64,000 nucleotides of DNA. It comes from Phaseolus vulgaris. Its lineage: Eukaryota > Streptophyta > Magnoliopsida > Fabales > Fabaceae. Both the position numbers and the translations under genes were made by a program. Position 1 is the stretch's first letter. Every line of letters begins with the position of its first letter. The stretch covers positions 39,165,172 through 39,229,171 of the forward strand of contig NC_023759.2 of assembly GCF_000499845.2 (NCBI RefSeq), given 5' to 3'. The notes beneath the pieces are model-generated. The model had not been told where the DNA came from and did not search any database. It worked only from the letters and a program-made list of their open reading frames with translations. Positions 32,927-45,059 of this stretch are shown here, piece by piece.

Positions 32927-33580
32927 TTATATTTTGTCAAGTATAGGATCTGTGGTGTATTGGATTCCGTGGTTAAAATTGTGATGATGAGATGAATAAT
33001 GGTAGACATAGACGTTGTATTCCACAGTTGCATCTCCTTTCAAGTAATCCACACTCACACTCCTGGCAAGAACATAACCACGAGCAAAACGAAAAGCACC
33101 TGTTCCACCAATAATTGGCATTTCCCTAACTTCAGAGAAGATGGTGTTTCTCCCTAACACACTTAGGGTGCTGCCATTATACTCTCCCTCTATGAAACTC
33201 AATGTCATTCCCATTACTAACTCCAACTCCAACCCTTCGGTTTGGGCTGAAGATATGTAAAATCCTTGGGCCTTTCCAATGAGTTTGGACTCAGGATTGG
33301 GCCCTATTGTCAATGGGTCCTCAATCACCACTAAGGATCCAAATGGTAGGGGACACTTGGACTTACCCTTTAGGGGCTCCATGGCTATAACCAGGGAGGG
33401 CTTTTGGGTAGTAACAACTTCATGGAAGTAAAAGTGAAAATGGGTGATTTTCTCCTCACTATAACCCAAGGACATGGGAGAGATAGTGTGGTAGAAATTG
33501 GCAATGGCTAGAGAAAACAAAAAAGATGTAAGGGTTAGTGGGATTAAGAAAGTGGTCATGAGAGTTTTAGAATTGGCCAT
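32927..33580 (-). CDS. Dirigent protein DIR1
   Basis: Dirigent proteins are secreted, form beta-barrels and steer radical coupling of phenolics in the cell wall (lignans and related products). This single-exon gene encodes 217 aa. Residues 1 to about 27 form a signal peptide (hydrophobic TFLIPLTLTSFLFSLAIA). The dirigent domain follows: KITHFHFYFHE, PFGSLVVIEDPLTIGP, GKAQGFY, an NGST glycosylation site, LSVLGRN, GGTGAFRFARGYV and ATVEYNVYVYHY. All are family boxes, and no lesion is seen. The ATG at 33578-33580 is preceded by a TATA box about 65 bases upstream. An AATAAA lies at about 32863-32868 on the minus strand. Its paralogue DIR2 has exactly the same length. The REMPIIGGTGAFRFARG style suggests a dirigent-like subfamily other than the lignan-forming DIR-a group; that is inference. 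Confidence 0.93.
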   Translation of the reverse strand: MANSKTLMTTFLIPLTLTSFLFSLAIANFYHTISPMSLGYSEEKITHFHFYFHEVVTTQKPSLVIAMEPLKGKSKCPLPFGSLVVIEDPLTIGPNPESKLIGKAQGFYISSAQTEGLELELVMGMTLSFIEGEYNGSTLSVLGRNTIFSEVREMPIIGGTGAFRFARGYVLARSVSVDYLKGDATVEYNVYVYHYSSHHHNFNHGIQYTTDPILDKI

Positions 33581-33642
33581 GAGGGTGAGTATTAGGTGCA
33601 GGACTTTAAAATTTGTGATGCTACTCCACTAGATGATAAGAG

Positions 33643-33650
33643 TATTTATA
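33643..33650 (-). promoter_or_regulatory. TATA box of DIR1
   Basis: The minus strand reads TATAAATA about 65 bases before the DIR1 ATG. DIR2 has the same word at a similar distance. Confidence 0.7.
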
Positions 33651-33929
33651 AGAAAATGGAGCTACTCAGCTATCAAAACTTTGCATTTTTAGTGATTTTC
33701 TAACCGACGATGCTTCCACGAAGACACACATCCATACAAATTCAAAATTAAATTTCTTTTAATCTGTGTTCAAAATTAAATTTATTAGAATAATTAATCC
33801 AAACTCCATGCTTTCTTGACTACCTTTGGCTTGACTGACTTGCAAAGATGTGAGATAAGCACGCTTTTGAAAATAACTTAATTTTATAATGTTTTACTAT
33901 TTTTTAATTGTAAAGTTTAAGTGAAAAGT

Positions 33930-33950
33930 CACTACAAGAAAAATGTGAAG
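33930..33950 (+). repeat. CACTA-type terminal repeat, orphan
   Basis: cactacaagaaaaatgtgaa matches the terminus of CACTA elements such as the one at 21604. No opposite end was found downstream, so this is either the stub of a lost element or chance. It lies about 280 bases upstream of the DIR1 TATA box. Confidence 0.4.
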
Positions 33951-33990
33951 TAGTTGTTATATATAAACGTCGAAACGAAATTTCGTAGGT

Positions 33991-34114
33991 TAAAAGTCAC
34001 TCTAAAAGAAGCTAATAAAAATATAAAAATAAAATAAAATCTTTGCGTCAATTAAAAGTCACTCTAAAAGAAGCTAATAAAAATATAAAAATAAAATAAA
34101 ATATTTGCGTCAAT
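33991..34114 (+). repeat. 62-bp tandem duplication
   Basis: Two almost identical units start taaaagtcactctaaaag at 33991 and 34053, a period of exactly 62. It lies next to the CACTA-like terminus in the region upstream of DIR1. Confidence 0.85.
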
Positions 34115-35487
34115 TTATTGGAAATAATTTTATATTTTTAACTATTTGGAATAACTGGTCAACACTTTAATAACTATTTATAGTTTTATTTCGTATAGGT
34201 TAAATTGTTTTGTGTGTCGTCTGTGTGTTCTTCATACATTTGCAGGTGAGTTGTATTGGGTTTTTGATAGTTATTTATATTAACTTAAATGTGTTGGTGA
34301 GATTGTTACTTAATTGATTTGTGTGGTTATGAAAGATTGATGAGTTAGAAATTGAAATTATGGAGATTATATAGGTTTGCAGGTTCACTGGTTTCTTCAA
34401 ATTAAAACATTTATTCTAAAAATTGTATTTAGATTGGGAAGCTAAGGATGAACATCTCTTTAATGTGTATAAGGTCAATATAAGTGAATTGGTTTTAAAA
34501 CTTTTTCACAAAAACTCTTTTTCTTAAAGTCCTTTTAAAATCTTTTCAAATTGAAAACTAAATGCAATTAAATTGGAAACAAGATTGATATAAGGTTGGA
34601 TTGTAGGATAACATAAGAAGATAAGAAAAGAAATATTGATTAGGAAAGTTATACTCATTCATTCAGATCAATAACATACTTCATTCGGTCTCAATTATTC
34701 AACCTTAGAATAGTTGGTTTCACTATCTTCAAAGAGTTTGTACAAAGCACCTACAAACTATTATAGACCTTAAGATAATAAGAAAATAAACTAATCAACT
34801 TTTTAACGCACTTTAAAAGATATAAACTTAACCAAATCTTGACAATCAAGAGAATAAGCATCGGCACACACCAGAAAAAAAAGACATAGAAAGAGTTTAC
34901 CAAACTTGTCAAACAATCAACAATATTAGACCTCAGCATAACATAATTGGAAGTATGAATTTTTTTTTAAGAAAAACTTGATTCAATTTTTTTTTATTGT
35001 ATATGTAATTGTTAATATCACTGCGTCAAATGCTTTATTTATAAAGTTTAGAAAATACTGAATAAAAACTAATACTAAATATATTTAATCGATTATTCTT
35101 AGTTAAATTTTAAAAACTCGTTACAACACTTATTATTTTAGTCAATTATGATACATTTTAATCGATTATTTCTGTTTTGTAATAAATGCATAAAATATAT
35201 TTAATCCATTATGAAAGACTTTAATGGATTATAATATCAAGAGAATGGTTTTCCAACTCTCTTATTAATAGATTAAAAATGAGATAATTGATTATTTGTT
35301 ATGAAATTCATCAAGAATAGTTTAATCAATTATTAAAAATGTAACTAATTAACAAGGTCATAAAATCAATTTCATTAGTATAATAGGTTTTCATTTAGTA
35401 TATTCTTATAATTCTTTATGAAAAGACATAATCTACCTTTGTATAGTTTTTGTTAACAACATATATGAGTTTTGGTCTAGTCCCCCA

Positions 35488-35525
<38 letters not shown>

Positions 35526-37544
35526 AATAATAATACTTTGTTACTTGAAGAACCTAACTGAGATGTCAAGTTGCATAATGATACCTAACATGAAAAGTTT
35601 TATAAAAAAAAAAAACAAGGTCATAAAATCTTTTAAAAATATATTTTTTTCTTTTCAAAAACTAATTTTCTTTTTGACTTATTTTAATATGGTTGTGTGT
35701 TAATTATAACCTTATAAATACCTTGTGCAAAGGACTCGTTAATACAATGAAAGTTAAACTCTTTAAAATATCTTCACTCATTCTCAATCGATATCATCAA
35801 AAACATTTTCACATGAGACTTTAGACCCTTAGAATTATCAACCATTAGAAACAAGTTTGAATATTGATAAAGAACCATGTGTACTTTAATATTAAATGAT
35901 ATTTTTTGGATAATGGACGATAATGTTATATTTAGAATATGTTATTTGAGATAAACAAAAATATAAAAATTAAATCATAAACATAAGATTAATATTTTAA
36001 AATAAATACGTAAATTAAAATATTTTAAAAAATGTGATAGGTTCTATGTTAATTTATCCAAATATGATAAAATTCAACGAAGATATGTTTGAAAACATAA
36101 ATTTGTCAATTTTAAGCATGAATTGTCCATTGCTAGAACAAAAGAGTCAAATATGTCATCTACTTATAATATTGTCATGCATACTTTATTTTCATATATT
36201 TATGTATATTTTCTAGAAGATATAATTAAGTAATAGGCAATAACATAAGAGTAACTGAACAAAAAATTTAATATATTTTTTAAATCTATTAAAATCATAA
36301 AATTTGTTTTATCCAATAGAATATAAAATAAGATTACATGATTACTTTTTTACATAATCTATATTTATATTTTAAAATATTTAAATATAATAAAATCTTA
36401 TTTAGTTTTGAGCTTAGGGACATAAAACCTCAAGATCGACCCTGATCCTCTCAAATACAAAAATTCCAAACTAGTTTCTATGTATTATGTGTCAAGAAAG
36501 TTAAGCCGTGGTTCTAAGAGTATTAGTTCAGAAATTAAAAGAGACTTTATAAGTAAAATACATTTTCTGATATTTTTTTAATGTGTTAATAAGATATTCA
36601 ATTTAAAAAAAAAAAAACTGTTTTTCTTGGTGTTGTGTTAGTTAAGTATTTAGAATCAGTCGTACCAAAATGTAAGTATAAAAGTTTTACAAATTGTTAG
36701 GAACATCACATCATGCGCTGGTTATTATTAAAAATATATAGATGTGAGAGGACGGAAAAGAAGTTGAATTCAAAGATTAAATTGATTAAAATAAGCGCAA
36801 CTTTTCTTCACTACCTTTCGTTGTTTCCGTGAGACAAGTTCCTATTATTAAAGGCCTCTTCGCCTACCCGTCTTTGAAAGCACTCTCAACCTAACTTTCT
36901 AAACAATTTTTCTTTAAATTCTCTCACAAAATGTTTTACTCTTTTCTTAATTACAAAAAATTAAATAAAAATATTAATACCCTGAAGTTAAAAAAACACA
37001 ACACTTAATTCTTAAAATAATTTTAAAAATATGATAAAAGACTCGGGATTGAATTTTTTTTTATAGGTAGAATAAGACAAAATTAAAAAATTTGGTAGGT
37101 TAATTTATCACTGTGAGGCCATTTTATTTTATTTTAAATTTTTTATTTAATTATGTATTTTAAAAAATAGTCAATATAGTATTTTTCATCATATGAATGT
37201 AAACATCATTAATTATTGTAGACATAACACATGTGGGTAGAAGTAACATGATTCCTTTATCTATAGATAAGGATATTTATTCTTTTTTTTTTCCTCAAAA
37301 ATCTTATATATTAAGATCTGTTAACTATATAACTGTCTAGTATTTTCTGAATTGATCACCATCTACCCTCTGTTCTGTATTATATAATCGTCTAGCATCT
37401 ACTATATGTTATATATTCTTTATATATAACTTTCAGTCTTTGTTTTGAGGATAATGTACAAATCTCACCAGTAGATAAATAGTATAAAATTGAGTTGGAT
37501 TTAAAATTAACTTTTAAAATAGTATAATATTTTTTTAGAATCTA
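34115..37544. other. AT-rich intergenic DNA between DIR1 and LINE-1
   Basis: No gene was recognised. A TA microsatellite lies at about 35494-35522. Words like aatcgattat recur between 35080 and 35330 and may be remnants of an LTR, without support at the ends. Confidence 0.55.
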
Positions 37545-37599
37545 TTATAGTGATAGTTTATTTCTTATATGTACTTAGAAAAAAATACATGGGAAGTAG

Positions 37600-39723
37600 A
37601 GCACGCTCAAGCAGAAGGGTGATCATGGATACTCAAATGACTATACCACTTTCTTCTTCTCGAACTTTCCCCATGGCTATGGTGAAGTGGACATGATGAA
37701 GATTTTTCAAAAGAAGGCTAGGGTGAAAGAAGTTTTCATCTCTCGCAGGCTCAACAGATGGGGGAAAAGATTTGGGTTTGTGAGGTTTTTTGAAGTCAGA
37801 AATGTGGGACGCCTAGAGAAAGAGCTGGATAATCTTTATGCTGGAAACAGGAAACTCCATGTAAACATCCCAAAGTACCGAAGGAATCAGCTAGAATCCC
37901 CTAAGGAGGTAAGGAGGGTCTCGAGACCTCCCTACATGGAAAGACAAAGAGATAAGGGGAAGAGCAAGGAGATATGGGTGGAGAAGAGAGGGAAAAAGTC
38001 TTTTGTAGAAGTTGCCAAAGGTGAAAAGCCACAGGAGAAATGGAAGGGGGAAGTAATAAAAACTCAATCACTTGCACTGCCATGGTTGGAGAGAAGCGTT
38101 GTTGGTCAGTTTAAGGAGGGTATGGACGTTAATCAGATGGGGGAGGAATTCGTGAAAGGAGGTATGCACAACATTGCAGTTAGATTTCTGGGAGATAACT
38201 TAGTGCTTATGACCCCTAGAGAAGGAGAGAACATAGGGGATATTATTAAGTTTAATAGAGACTGGTTTGACATTATCTTCACTAGCATTAAGCCGTGGTC
38301 GGTCTCTTGTGTGGCAGACCATAAAGTAGCATGGGTAAGATGCTATGGATTACCCTTATCGTTCTGGAGTAAGGACTGCTTTGTAAAGGTGCTAGGAGAA
38401 TCGAATGAGTTGGTAGCGATTGATGCATCTACATTATCTTGGGAGAACCTGAAATATGCCAGGTTGCAGGTTCGGTCTAGGCTGAGGTGCAGCATCAGGG
38501 TAGTGAAGAGCGTGCGGATCAATAATCACACATGCAGTATAATCATCGAGGAAGAGACTCCTGCAAGTTACGGCGACCTGCACTTGGCTAAGCACATAGA
38601 CTTCGACTCCGACAGTGTGTCCTCTTCGGAAATGTACGTGGAAGAAACAACTTTATCTACGAAAAGTTGTGAAGAGGGGGAGAAATCGGGGTTTGGGGAG
38701 GTATTCCGACCAGATGGGGAGGAGGACGGAGGAGAGACGGCGGTGGATGGTGTGCAGAGCCCATACAAGACAAAAACGCCACTTATGGAATCACCCTCTA
38801 AAAGTAAAACGTGTCAGAAGAGTGCCCCTAATCCTTTCATGAATAAAGAAAGTACAGGTCAGAAGGGGGCTCAAGGAGTTGACCTAGATCTTAACCCTAC
38901 TCAAGGCTACGCTCTCTCACATCATAGTATTGAAGTACATGCTGAGCTGGCTAAAGTTGTGCTGCATATTGAATGTTCAAGTAGATTGTGGGAAACCATA
39001 CCTAGCCCGACCCAAGTTAGGGAGCTGGAGGCCCATTCTTATGAGGCTCGTGTACCACACACAGCCCAAGTTGAAATGGGTGCTCCAGAGCCTGGATCTT
39101 CGCAAATGGTTAGTCGAGAGGGACATATTGGTAATGACCTGTGTGGCTGCATAAGCGAAGGTAAGGAGATAGGCATGAACGAAGCAGTTGTGGTTAGGGG
39201 CGTAGGTAATTCAGAGTTGATGCAAGCTTCTCTGCCGTTGACGGGGGTGAAAACGAGCAAAGAGAACAAGGAAGTACGAGGGTGTCTCGAAGAAATTACC
39301 TCCGAAGTTATCATGGCGCAAATGGTAGGGAAGGAGGACGCAAGTGCGGGAAGTAGATTAATCACCCCATCACGAAGCAGAAAGTCGAAAGGTCTCTTCG
39401 AACTGGGAGACTCCACCCCCCAACCAAGGCGGTCAGTAAGAATTTTGTCAAGGTTATCGAAAGCAGGGGCCTCTTCTCACGCAAGGAATGGTATGTGTTC
39501 GGACTCCTTATCTGATGGGGATGTTATGAATTGCAATCTTCGTTTCTGTGAGCCTTGTTTTTCGGATGAATCATCTAAATTATGGGAGACTGGGATGCAA
39601 GTTGGGCTGAGATGTCAAGGGGATGAGGAGGAAGTTATCAAAGAGTATAAGAGTTTGGAAGAAAGGGATACAGTGTTTAAGTCGAAATATGACGAGGGTA
39701 ACAAAGATGGTCATCCATGTTGA
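37600..39723 (+). CDS. LINE-1 ORF1, RRM-containing RNA-binding protein, 5' truncated
   Basis: ORF1 protein coats LINE RNA. The frame is open from 37600, only about 38 bases inside the element. The first in-frame ATG is 37693, already inside the domain. An RNA-recognition motif is visible: TTFFFSNFPHGYG (RNP2) at about 37645, and GKRFGFVRFF (RNP1) at about 37765. A conserved middle domain follows (VSCVADHKVAWVRCYGLPLS, about 38300-38360). The C-terminal half is acidic and low in structure. It stops with TGA at 39721-39723, after the ORF2 ATG. The frame has no internal stop, but the missing start makes normal translation doubtful. Confidence 0.85.
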   Translation, partial: STLKQKGDHGYSNDYTTFFFSNFPHGYGEVDMMKIFQKKARVKEVFISRRLNRWGKRFGFVRFFEVRNVGRLEKELDNLYAGNRKLHVNIPKYRRNQLESPKEVRRVSRPPYMERQRDKGKSKEIWVEKRGKKSFVEVAKGEKPQEKWKGEVIKTQSLALPWLERSVVGQFKEGMDVNQMGEEFVKGGMHNIAVRFLGDNLVLMTPREGENIGDIIKFNRDWFDIIFTSIKPWSVSCVADHKVAWVRCYGLPLSFWSKDCFVKVLGESNELVAIDASTLSWENLKYARLQVRSRLRCSIRVVKSVRINNHTCSIIIEEETPASYGDLHLAKHIDFDSDSVSSSEMYVEETTLSTKSCEEGEKSGFGEVFRPDGEEDGGETAVDGVQSPYKTKTPLMESPSKSKTCQKSAPNPFMNKESTGQKGAQGVDLDLNPTQGYALSHHSIEVHAELAKVVLHIECSSRLWETIPSPTQVRELEAHSYEARVPHTAQVEMGAPEPGSSQMVSREGHIGNDLCGCISEGKEIGMNEAVVVRGVGNSELMQASLPLTGVKTSKENKEVRGCLEEITSEVIMAQMVGKEDASAGSRLITPSRSRKSKGLFELGDSTPQPRRSVRILSRLSKAGASSHARNGMCSDSLSDGDVMNCNLRFCEPCFSDESSKLWETGMQVGLRCQGDEEEVIKEYKSLEERDTVFKSKYDEGNKDGHPC

Positions 39724-42314
39724 TAGTAAACCTGAATATTAGAGGTCTGGGGGGAAGTACTAAAGCTAGGTACTTGAGTCACATTATCTCTAGCGAGGGA
39801 GCAGATTTTGTATGTATACAAGAAACAAAATTGAGTGTTCTTTCGGATGCAAGGTGCTTCTCGTTGTGGGGGAATAACAATGTGGGGTGGGTACATTATG
39901 GAGGTGACAATGGTAGTGGAAGTTTGCTCTCCATGTGGCATAAAGAAGCATTCAGTTATGATACACATGTGATGGGGAAGGGGTTCATTGCTGTTTTTGG
40001 CCAATATAAAAAGTTAAATTGCAGGTGCGTGGTGGTAAATGTTTATGCTGCTTGCTCCCTAAGTGAAAAGACTTCCTTGTGGGGGGAACTGTCGGATATG
40101 AAAAAGGCCTCGTCAGATAAGGTTTGGTGCTTCTGTGGCGACTTTAATGCTGTTAGAAGACGCTATGAAAGGAAAGGAGTCAGCACGAGGGACAACCAAT
40201 CAGGTGAAATGAGAGGGTTTAATAACTTCATTGACGCCAATCTTCTGGTAGAACTACCGCTGGTTGGTAAGCACTTTACATGGTTTAGTTCAAATGGGAA
40301 GGCCAAGAGTAGGTTAGACAGAGTTCTAGTCACTGAAGAATGGATGCAAACCTGGCCTATGAGCAAACAGTATGTACAGAGGAGGGAGGTTTCAGACCAT
40401 TGTGCCCTAGTGGTGAAGTCCATGATTAAAGACTGGGGCCCAAAACCTTTCAGAACCATTGATGCATGGTCTTTGGATAAGGGGTTTGCTGGTATTGTAA
40501 AGGAAAATTGGAGTTTGTATGCAGCACACGGGAACGCGATAACGGTGGTTAAAGAGAAGCTAAAGAAGTTAAAGGGTGATTTGAAGCTATGGAATAGGGA
40601 TGTGTTTGGAAACATTGAGGTGGCCAAGAAGTCTATTTTGCAGGAATTAGAGGCTTTGGACTACCAAGATTGCAGTGGCTCCTTGATGGATAGTGAGAGG
40701 CTGCAAAGACTCAGCCTGATCAGTAGACTGAAGGAAACTGATAAAAAATTGGAATCCCTCTTATGCCAAAAAACTAGAGCTAGTTGGTTTAAGTATGGTG
40801 ATTCTTGTACCAAATACTATCACTCTTCTTTGAGATGGAGACGCCTTAAAAACGAGGTAAAAGGGGTAGAGGTGGGGGGTATCTGGTGTGAGGAACCCTG
40901 TACTGTCCGTGCTGAAGCTAAGAAGTTATTTGAAAACAGATTTAAAGCCACTAGAGACTTTGGCGTAAGACTTGAAGCGGTAGAGCTTAATTCCCTATCC
41001 CATGAAGACAATCTGAGTTTGGTAGCAGAGTTCTCTGAGGAAGGGGTAAGGGAAGCGGTGTGGCATTGTGAAGGCTCAAAGAGTCCAGGACCTGATGGCT
41101 TCAATTTTAATTTCATAAAGAATAATTGGGAGATTCTAAAAGGAGAGATTGTGGCAGCTATGGCTAACTTTCACTCTACAGGTCATATACCCAAGGGTTG
41201 TAATGCCTCATTCATAGCCTTAGTCCCTAAGGTTAGGGACCCAGTAACGCTTGAGCAGTATCGCCCTATATCTCTTGTTGGGGCAATGTACAAAATTATC
41301 TCAAAGGTTTTAGCTGGAAGGATGAAGAAGATCTTGCCCTCTATTATTGATGAGAGTCAATCGACGTTTATAAAGGACAGAGGGATTCTCGAAAGCGTGC
41401 TTATGGCTAATGAAGTGGTCGAGGATCTCAGGAGGGGTGGGAGGAGTGGGCTGTGCTTGAAGGTGGATTTCGAAAAGGCGTATGACTCTGTCAGTTGGGT
41501 TTTCCTCTATGATATGCTTCATAGAATGGGGTTCCATAACAAGTGGATTAGTTGGATCAGAGGTTGTATGGAAAGCGCCACAGTCTCAGTTCTTGTTAAC
41601 GGGAGTCCTACGGAGGAATTTAAACCTTCCAGAGGGCTAAGGCAGGGTGATCCCTTAGCTCCTTTTCTCTTTGTAGTGGTAGTTGAAGGTTTAGCTGGCC
41701 TAGTAAGACAAGCTTGCAAGGCTAGATTGTTCACCGGGCTTAAGTTTGGTAGGAAGGAAGTTGAATTGGGCATTCTCCAATTTGCAGATGATACTGTGTT
41801 CTTTTGTGAGGACTCCTATTCAAATGTGGTGACCCTAAAGTCTATACTTAGGGGGTTTGAGATAGCTTCAGGATTGAAGATCAACTTCCACAAGTCAAAG
41901 TTAATAGGCATAAATGTACACAGGAATAATCTTGCTTGTTACACAAAGACTTTGAATTGTACTCAGATGGGACTCCCGTTTAGTTATCTGGGCCTTGAAG
42001 TTGGAGGGAACCCAAGGAAAAAGAAGTTTTGGGACCCTGTGCTAAACAAACTAAAAGCAAGACTCAATGTATGGAAAGGGAGGTTTTTATCTATGGCAGG
42101 AAGAATATGCCTAATAAAATCGGTCCTCACCTCTACCCCGCTTTACTATTTGTCACTGTTCAGAGCACCGGTTGTGGTATGCAAAAGTATTACTAGAATT
42201 CAAAGGAGATTCCTGTGGGGGTGGGGGAAGGAGAAGGAGTCGATCTCATGGGTAAGTTGGAAAGCACTGTGTAAATCGAGAGAGGAGGGTGGTCTAGGGT
42301 TAAGAGATATTTGA
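39717..42314 (+). pseudogene. LINE-1 ORF2: endonuclease and reverse transcriptase
   Basis: ORF2 nicks target DNA and reverse-transcribes the LINE RNA onto it. The endonuclease (APE/EEP type) shows NIRGLGG, CIQETK, FCGDFNAV and SDH boxes. RT shows YRPISLVGAMYKI, KVDFEKAYDSVSW, SRGLRQGDPLAPFLF and QFADDT (about 41780). The frame ends on TGA at 42312-42314 (GLGLRDI*), where related LINEs have Arg; CGA to TGA is the likely CpG change. It overlaps ORF1 by 7 bases (ATGTTGA), suggesting coupled or reinitiated translation. Confidence 0.92.
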
Positions 42315-43395
42315 ATGTTTAATTCTGCTTTGCTGGCTAAGTGGAGATGGTGCCTGATGGTGGAAGAGAAAGGGAGGTGGAAGGACTTGTTGGAATCAAA
42401 GTATGGCTCGAACTCAGAAGTAGTGCCTTCCCCAGTGAAACTTCAGTCCTGGTGGTGGAGAGACTTACAAAAAGTTTGTGGGGAAGGGGAAGGAGACGGA
42501 TGGTTTCATAAAGAGGTTGGGTGGAAAATAGGATGTGGGGACAAAGTGAGGTTCTGGGAAGATGTATGGAGTGGGAACTCTAGTTTTAAAGATTTGTACC
42601 CCAGACTGTATTCAGTGTCCTTAAACCAAGGGCAAAAGGTAAGCGAGGTTGGTGAGTGGGATGATGTGGATTGGCGATGGTGCTTAAGGTGGAGGCGTGC
42701 CAGATTTGAGTGGGAATCCAAACTGGAAGAAGAAATGATAAGTCATCTATTCACAATTCGACTGTGTAGAGAAGAGAAGGATGTCCAAGTATGGGGGAAT
42801 GATGGAAACAGGTGTTTCTCAGTGAGCTCCGCCTATGAATCTGGCCAAACAAGTAAGTGGGCCACATCTTGATGTATTCAAATATCTTTGGAAGGTTAAA
42901 GCGTTCCCAAGTGTTGTGAATACGGCATGGAGAGCACTGACGGACAGTCTACCAACTAGAGGAGGTTTGAGTAGGAGAGGGGTGATGATGAACACTACTT
43001 TGTGTGCCCTATGCCAGACGAAGGAGGAGTCCTGTCAACATATCTTTCTAGAGTGTCATCATGCTATGAGTGTATGGCTAATGTGTTACAGGTGGGTTGG
43101 CATCCTGTTTGTCCAACATGAGGACATAAGAACTCACTTTGAGAGCTTCCATTTGTTCCAGGTTAGTAACAAACAGAATATGGTTTGGAAAGGGATTTGG
43201 ACAGCAGTAGTAAGGTGTATTTGGGATCAAAGGAATGCGGTGGTGTTTAAGCAAGGTGTAGTAGATGCGGAAGAGATGTTCCAAAAGGCCCAAATTAAAT
43301 CCTGGCTTTGGCTGAAGCATAAATCAACATCATTTGACTACTCCCTAGTGGATTGGATCCTGAACCCGATGAGTTGCATTGAAAGTTTCAAGTAA
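42315..43395 (+). pseudogene. LINE-1 ORF2 C-terminal part with zinc-binding domain, frameshifted
   Basis: The ORF2 frame resumes at 42315 (FNSALLAKWRW) and runs to VSSAYES at about 42840. The text then continues in another frame from about 42841 (AKQVSGPHLDVFKYLWKVK) through the zf-RVT type box CALCQTKEESCQHIFLEC to the end IESFK at 43395. A one-base indel near 42840 explains the change. Confidence 0.88.
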
Positions 43396-44261
43396 CAAAC
43401 CAATTGAATGGCCAATACCTACGGTAGATGGACTCTCCAGATTAGACGCTGCACTGGGACCTAAAGGGAATTGTGTTATGCACTTTTATAAATGCCATGT
43501 TGTTGTCCCAATTGGGAACCTGGTTCGCGAAGTAGAGAAAAAGAAAGGTTTATTGATGCAGCAGATGGAGTTGGGTGAATCGGCCTGTATTAGGAGTGGC
43601 GTGGCCATGGTAGGCAGATTGCGGCTGATGCAAGGTCATGTTAGTGTGCAATGCTATACAGAGAGTATGTCGGGCAGCAAATAGTAGGGATGAAGGGTGT
43701 TACATACTGAAGTGCTACTGCTACCACATGTCCAGTGGTTGTTGCTTATATAACTACCCTTCTTGGCAGCTATTAATGCAGGGAGTAAGTAAGAGCTATG
43801 CAAATCTATAGTAGTGACCATGTCACGTACGAAGAAGGAAAAAGTATGAGGAGATGGAATCTGTTTAGTTGTAAAGGTGGCGCTGGCTAGTTGGCGTGTA
43901 GGATGTTTTAAGAAGCAGCAAGTGTTCCTTTGTTGTTAGGGTCAATGCTGAAGGTTAGGGGAGTTGTTGGAGAAACAAGTGTCATGGCAGGCAATAGCAT
44001 TAAATGCTGAATAATCTGAAAGTATGCAGATTTGAAGATTTTTGCCTATGCTGACATGCTACAACTGGTTGTGAGGGCTATAACTGCAATAAAATTGCAG
44101 GGACGTAGGGTGCTACACGTTTGAAGATATAGAGCGGATTCTCTTAAGGAGACACATGTGCAAGAAGGGGGAAACGTTGCAAGAAGGGGCCATGATATAC
44201 TGTAGGTATTCACTGATGTGAGCAGATCTAAATCCAGCAAGGTTTGTATGAGGCAAATTCC
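43396..44261 (+). other. LINE-1 3' untranslated region, unique part
   Basis: No gene is visible. The short frame 43379-43684 is not conserved in LINE-2 as far as I can see. Confidence 0.6.
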
Positions 44262-44930
44262 GCCATGATCGCCGAAGTTATACAAGGTCGATGAACTGGC
44301 GATCTCCACGCGGGCGTAGTCGGTGGTCGTCGAAGGTCTGCAAGGGTCAACATGAAACGGCGATCTCCATGTGTGCGTAGTCGGTGGTCGTCGAAAAAGG
44401 CGATCTCCATGCGTGCGTAGTCGGTGGTCGCCGATGGTATGCAAAGGCCAACATGATCACCGGTTAATGAAGCGGCGTTCTGTCAACATGATCGCTGATC
44501 GAAGAAACGGCGTTCTCCATATGTAGTCGGAGGGTGCTGAAGTTTTACAAGGACAACATGATCGTCGGTCGATCAACCGGCGATCTCCATGTGCGTAGTC
44601 GATGGTCGCCGTAGGTATGCAAAGATCAACATGATCGCCTAGTCGGAGGGTGCTGAAGTTTTACAAGGACAACAGATCGCCGGTCGATCAACGGGCGATT
44701 TCCATGTGCGTAGTCGGTGGTCGCCGTAGGTATGCAAAGATCAACATGAACGCCTAGTCGGAGGGTGCTGAAGTTTTACAAGGACAACATGATCGCCGGT
44801 CGATTAACCGGCGATCTCCATGTGCGTAGTCGGTGGTCGCCGTAGGTATGCAAAGATCTCCTTAGGTCAACATGATCGCCGATCGATGAAGCGGCGTCCA
44901 CTATATGTGTAATCGGTGGTCGCCGATGTT
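44262..44930 (+). repeat. Hairpin-rich minisatellite in the LINE-1 3' UTR
   Basis: Repeated blocks of atgatcgccggtcgat, cggcgatctccatg and tagtcggtggtcgccg occur head to tail. Between 44525 and 44870 they form three longer units (starts 44525, 44641, 44756; period 115-116 bp) that also contain ggagggtgctgaagttttac. Inside each unit an inverted repeat can fold; the best is GATCGCCGGT (44791-44800) with ACCGGCGATC (44807-44816), a perfect 10-bp stem. Related units fill the 3' UTR of LINE-2. Confidence 0.9.
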
Positions 44931-45042
44931 GGTTATTTTTTGGTAGGGTTTTCTCACTTTAAGGTTGTTTTGCTCCAACCATAAAGGTGAGTTTCGCTTG
45001 TGGATATAGGAAGTCCACTTCTGGTTACTGTATATGGGTTGA

Positions 45043-45059
45043 GATACCCCTGAAGTATC
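45043..45059 (+). other. LINE-1 3'-end hairpin
   Basis: GATAC (45043-45047) and GTATC (45055-45059) enclose the loop ccctgaa, about 35 bases before the A-tail. The same hairpin is in LINE-2, and a different-sequence equivalent is in LINE-3. It may be the site bound by the LINE reverse transcriptase. Confidence 0.65.

Noticed and set aside
43379..43684. 101-codon frame after LINE-1 ORF2
   Set aside because: It lies in the 3' UTR and has no counterpart that I can see in LINE-2.
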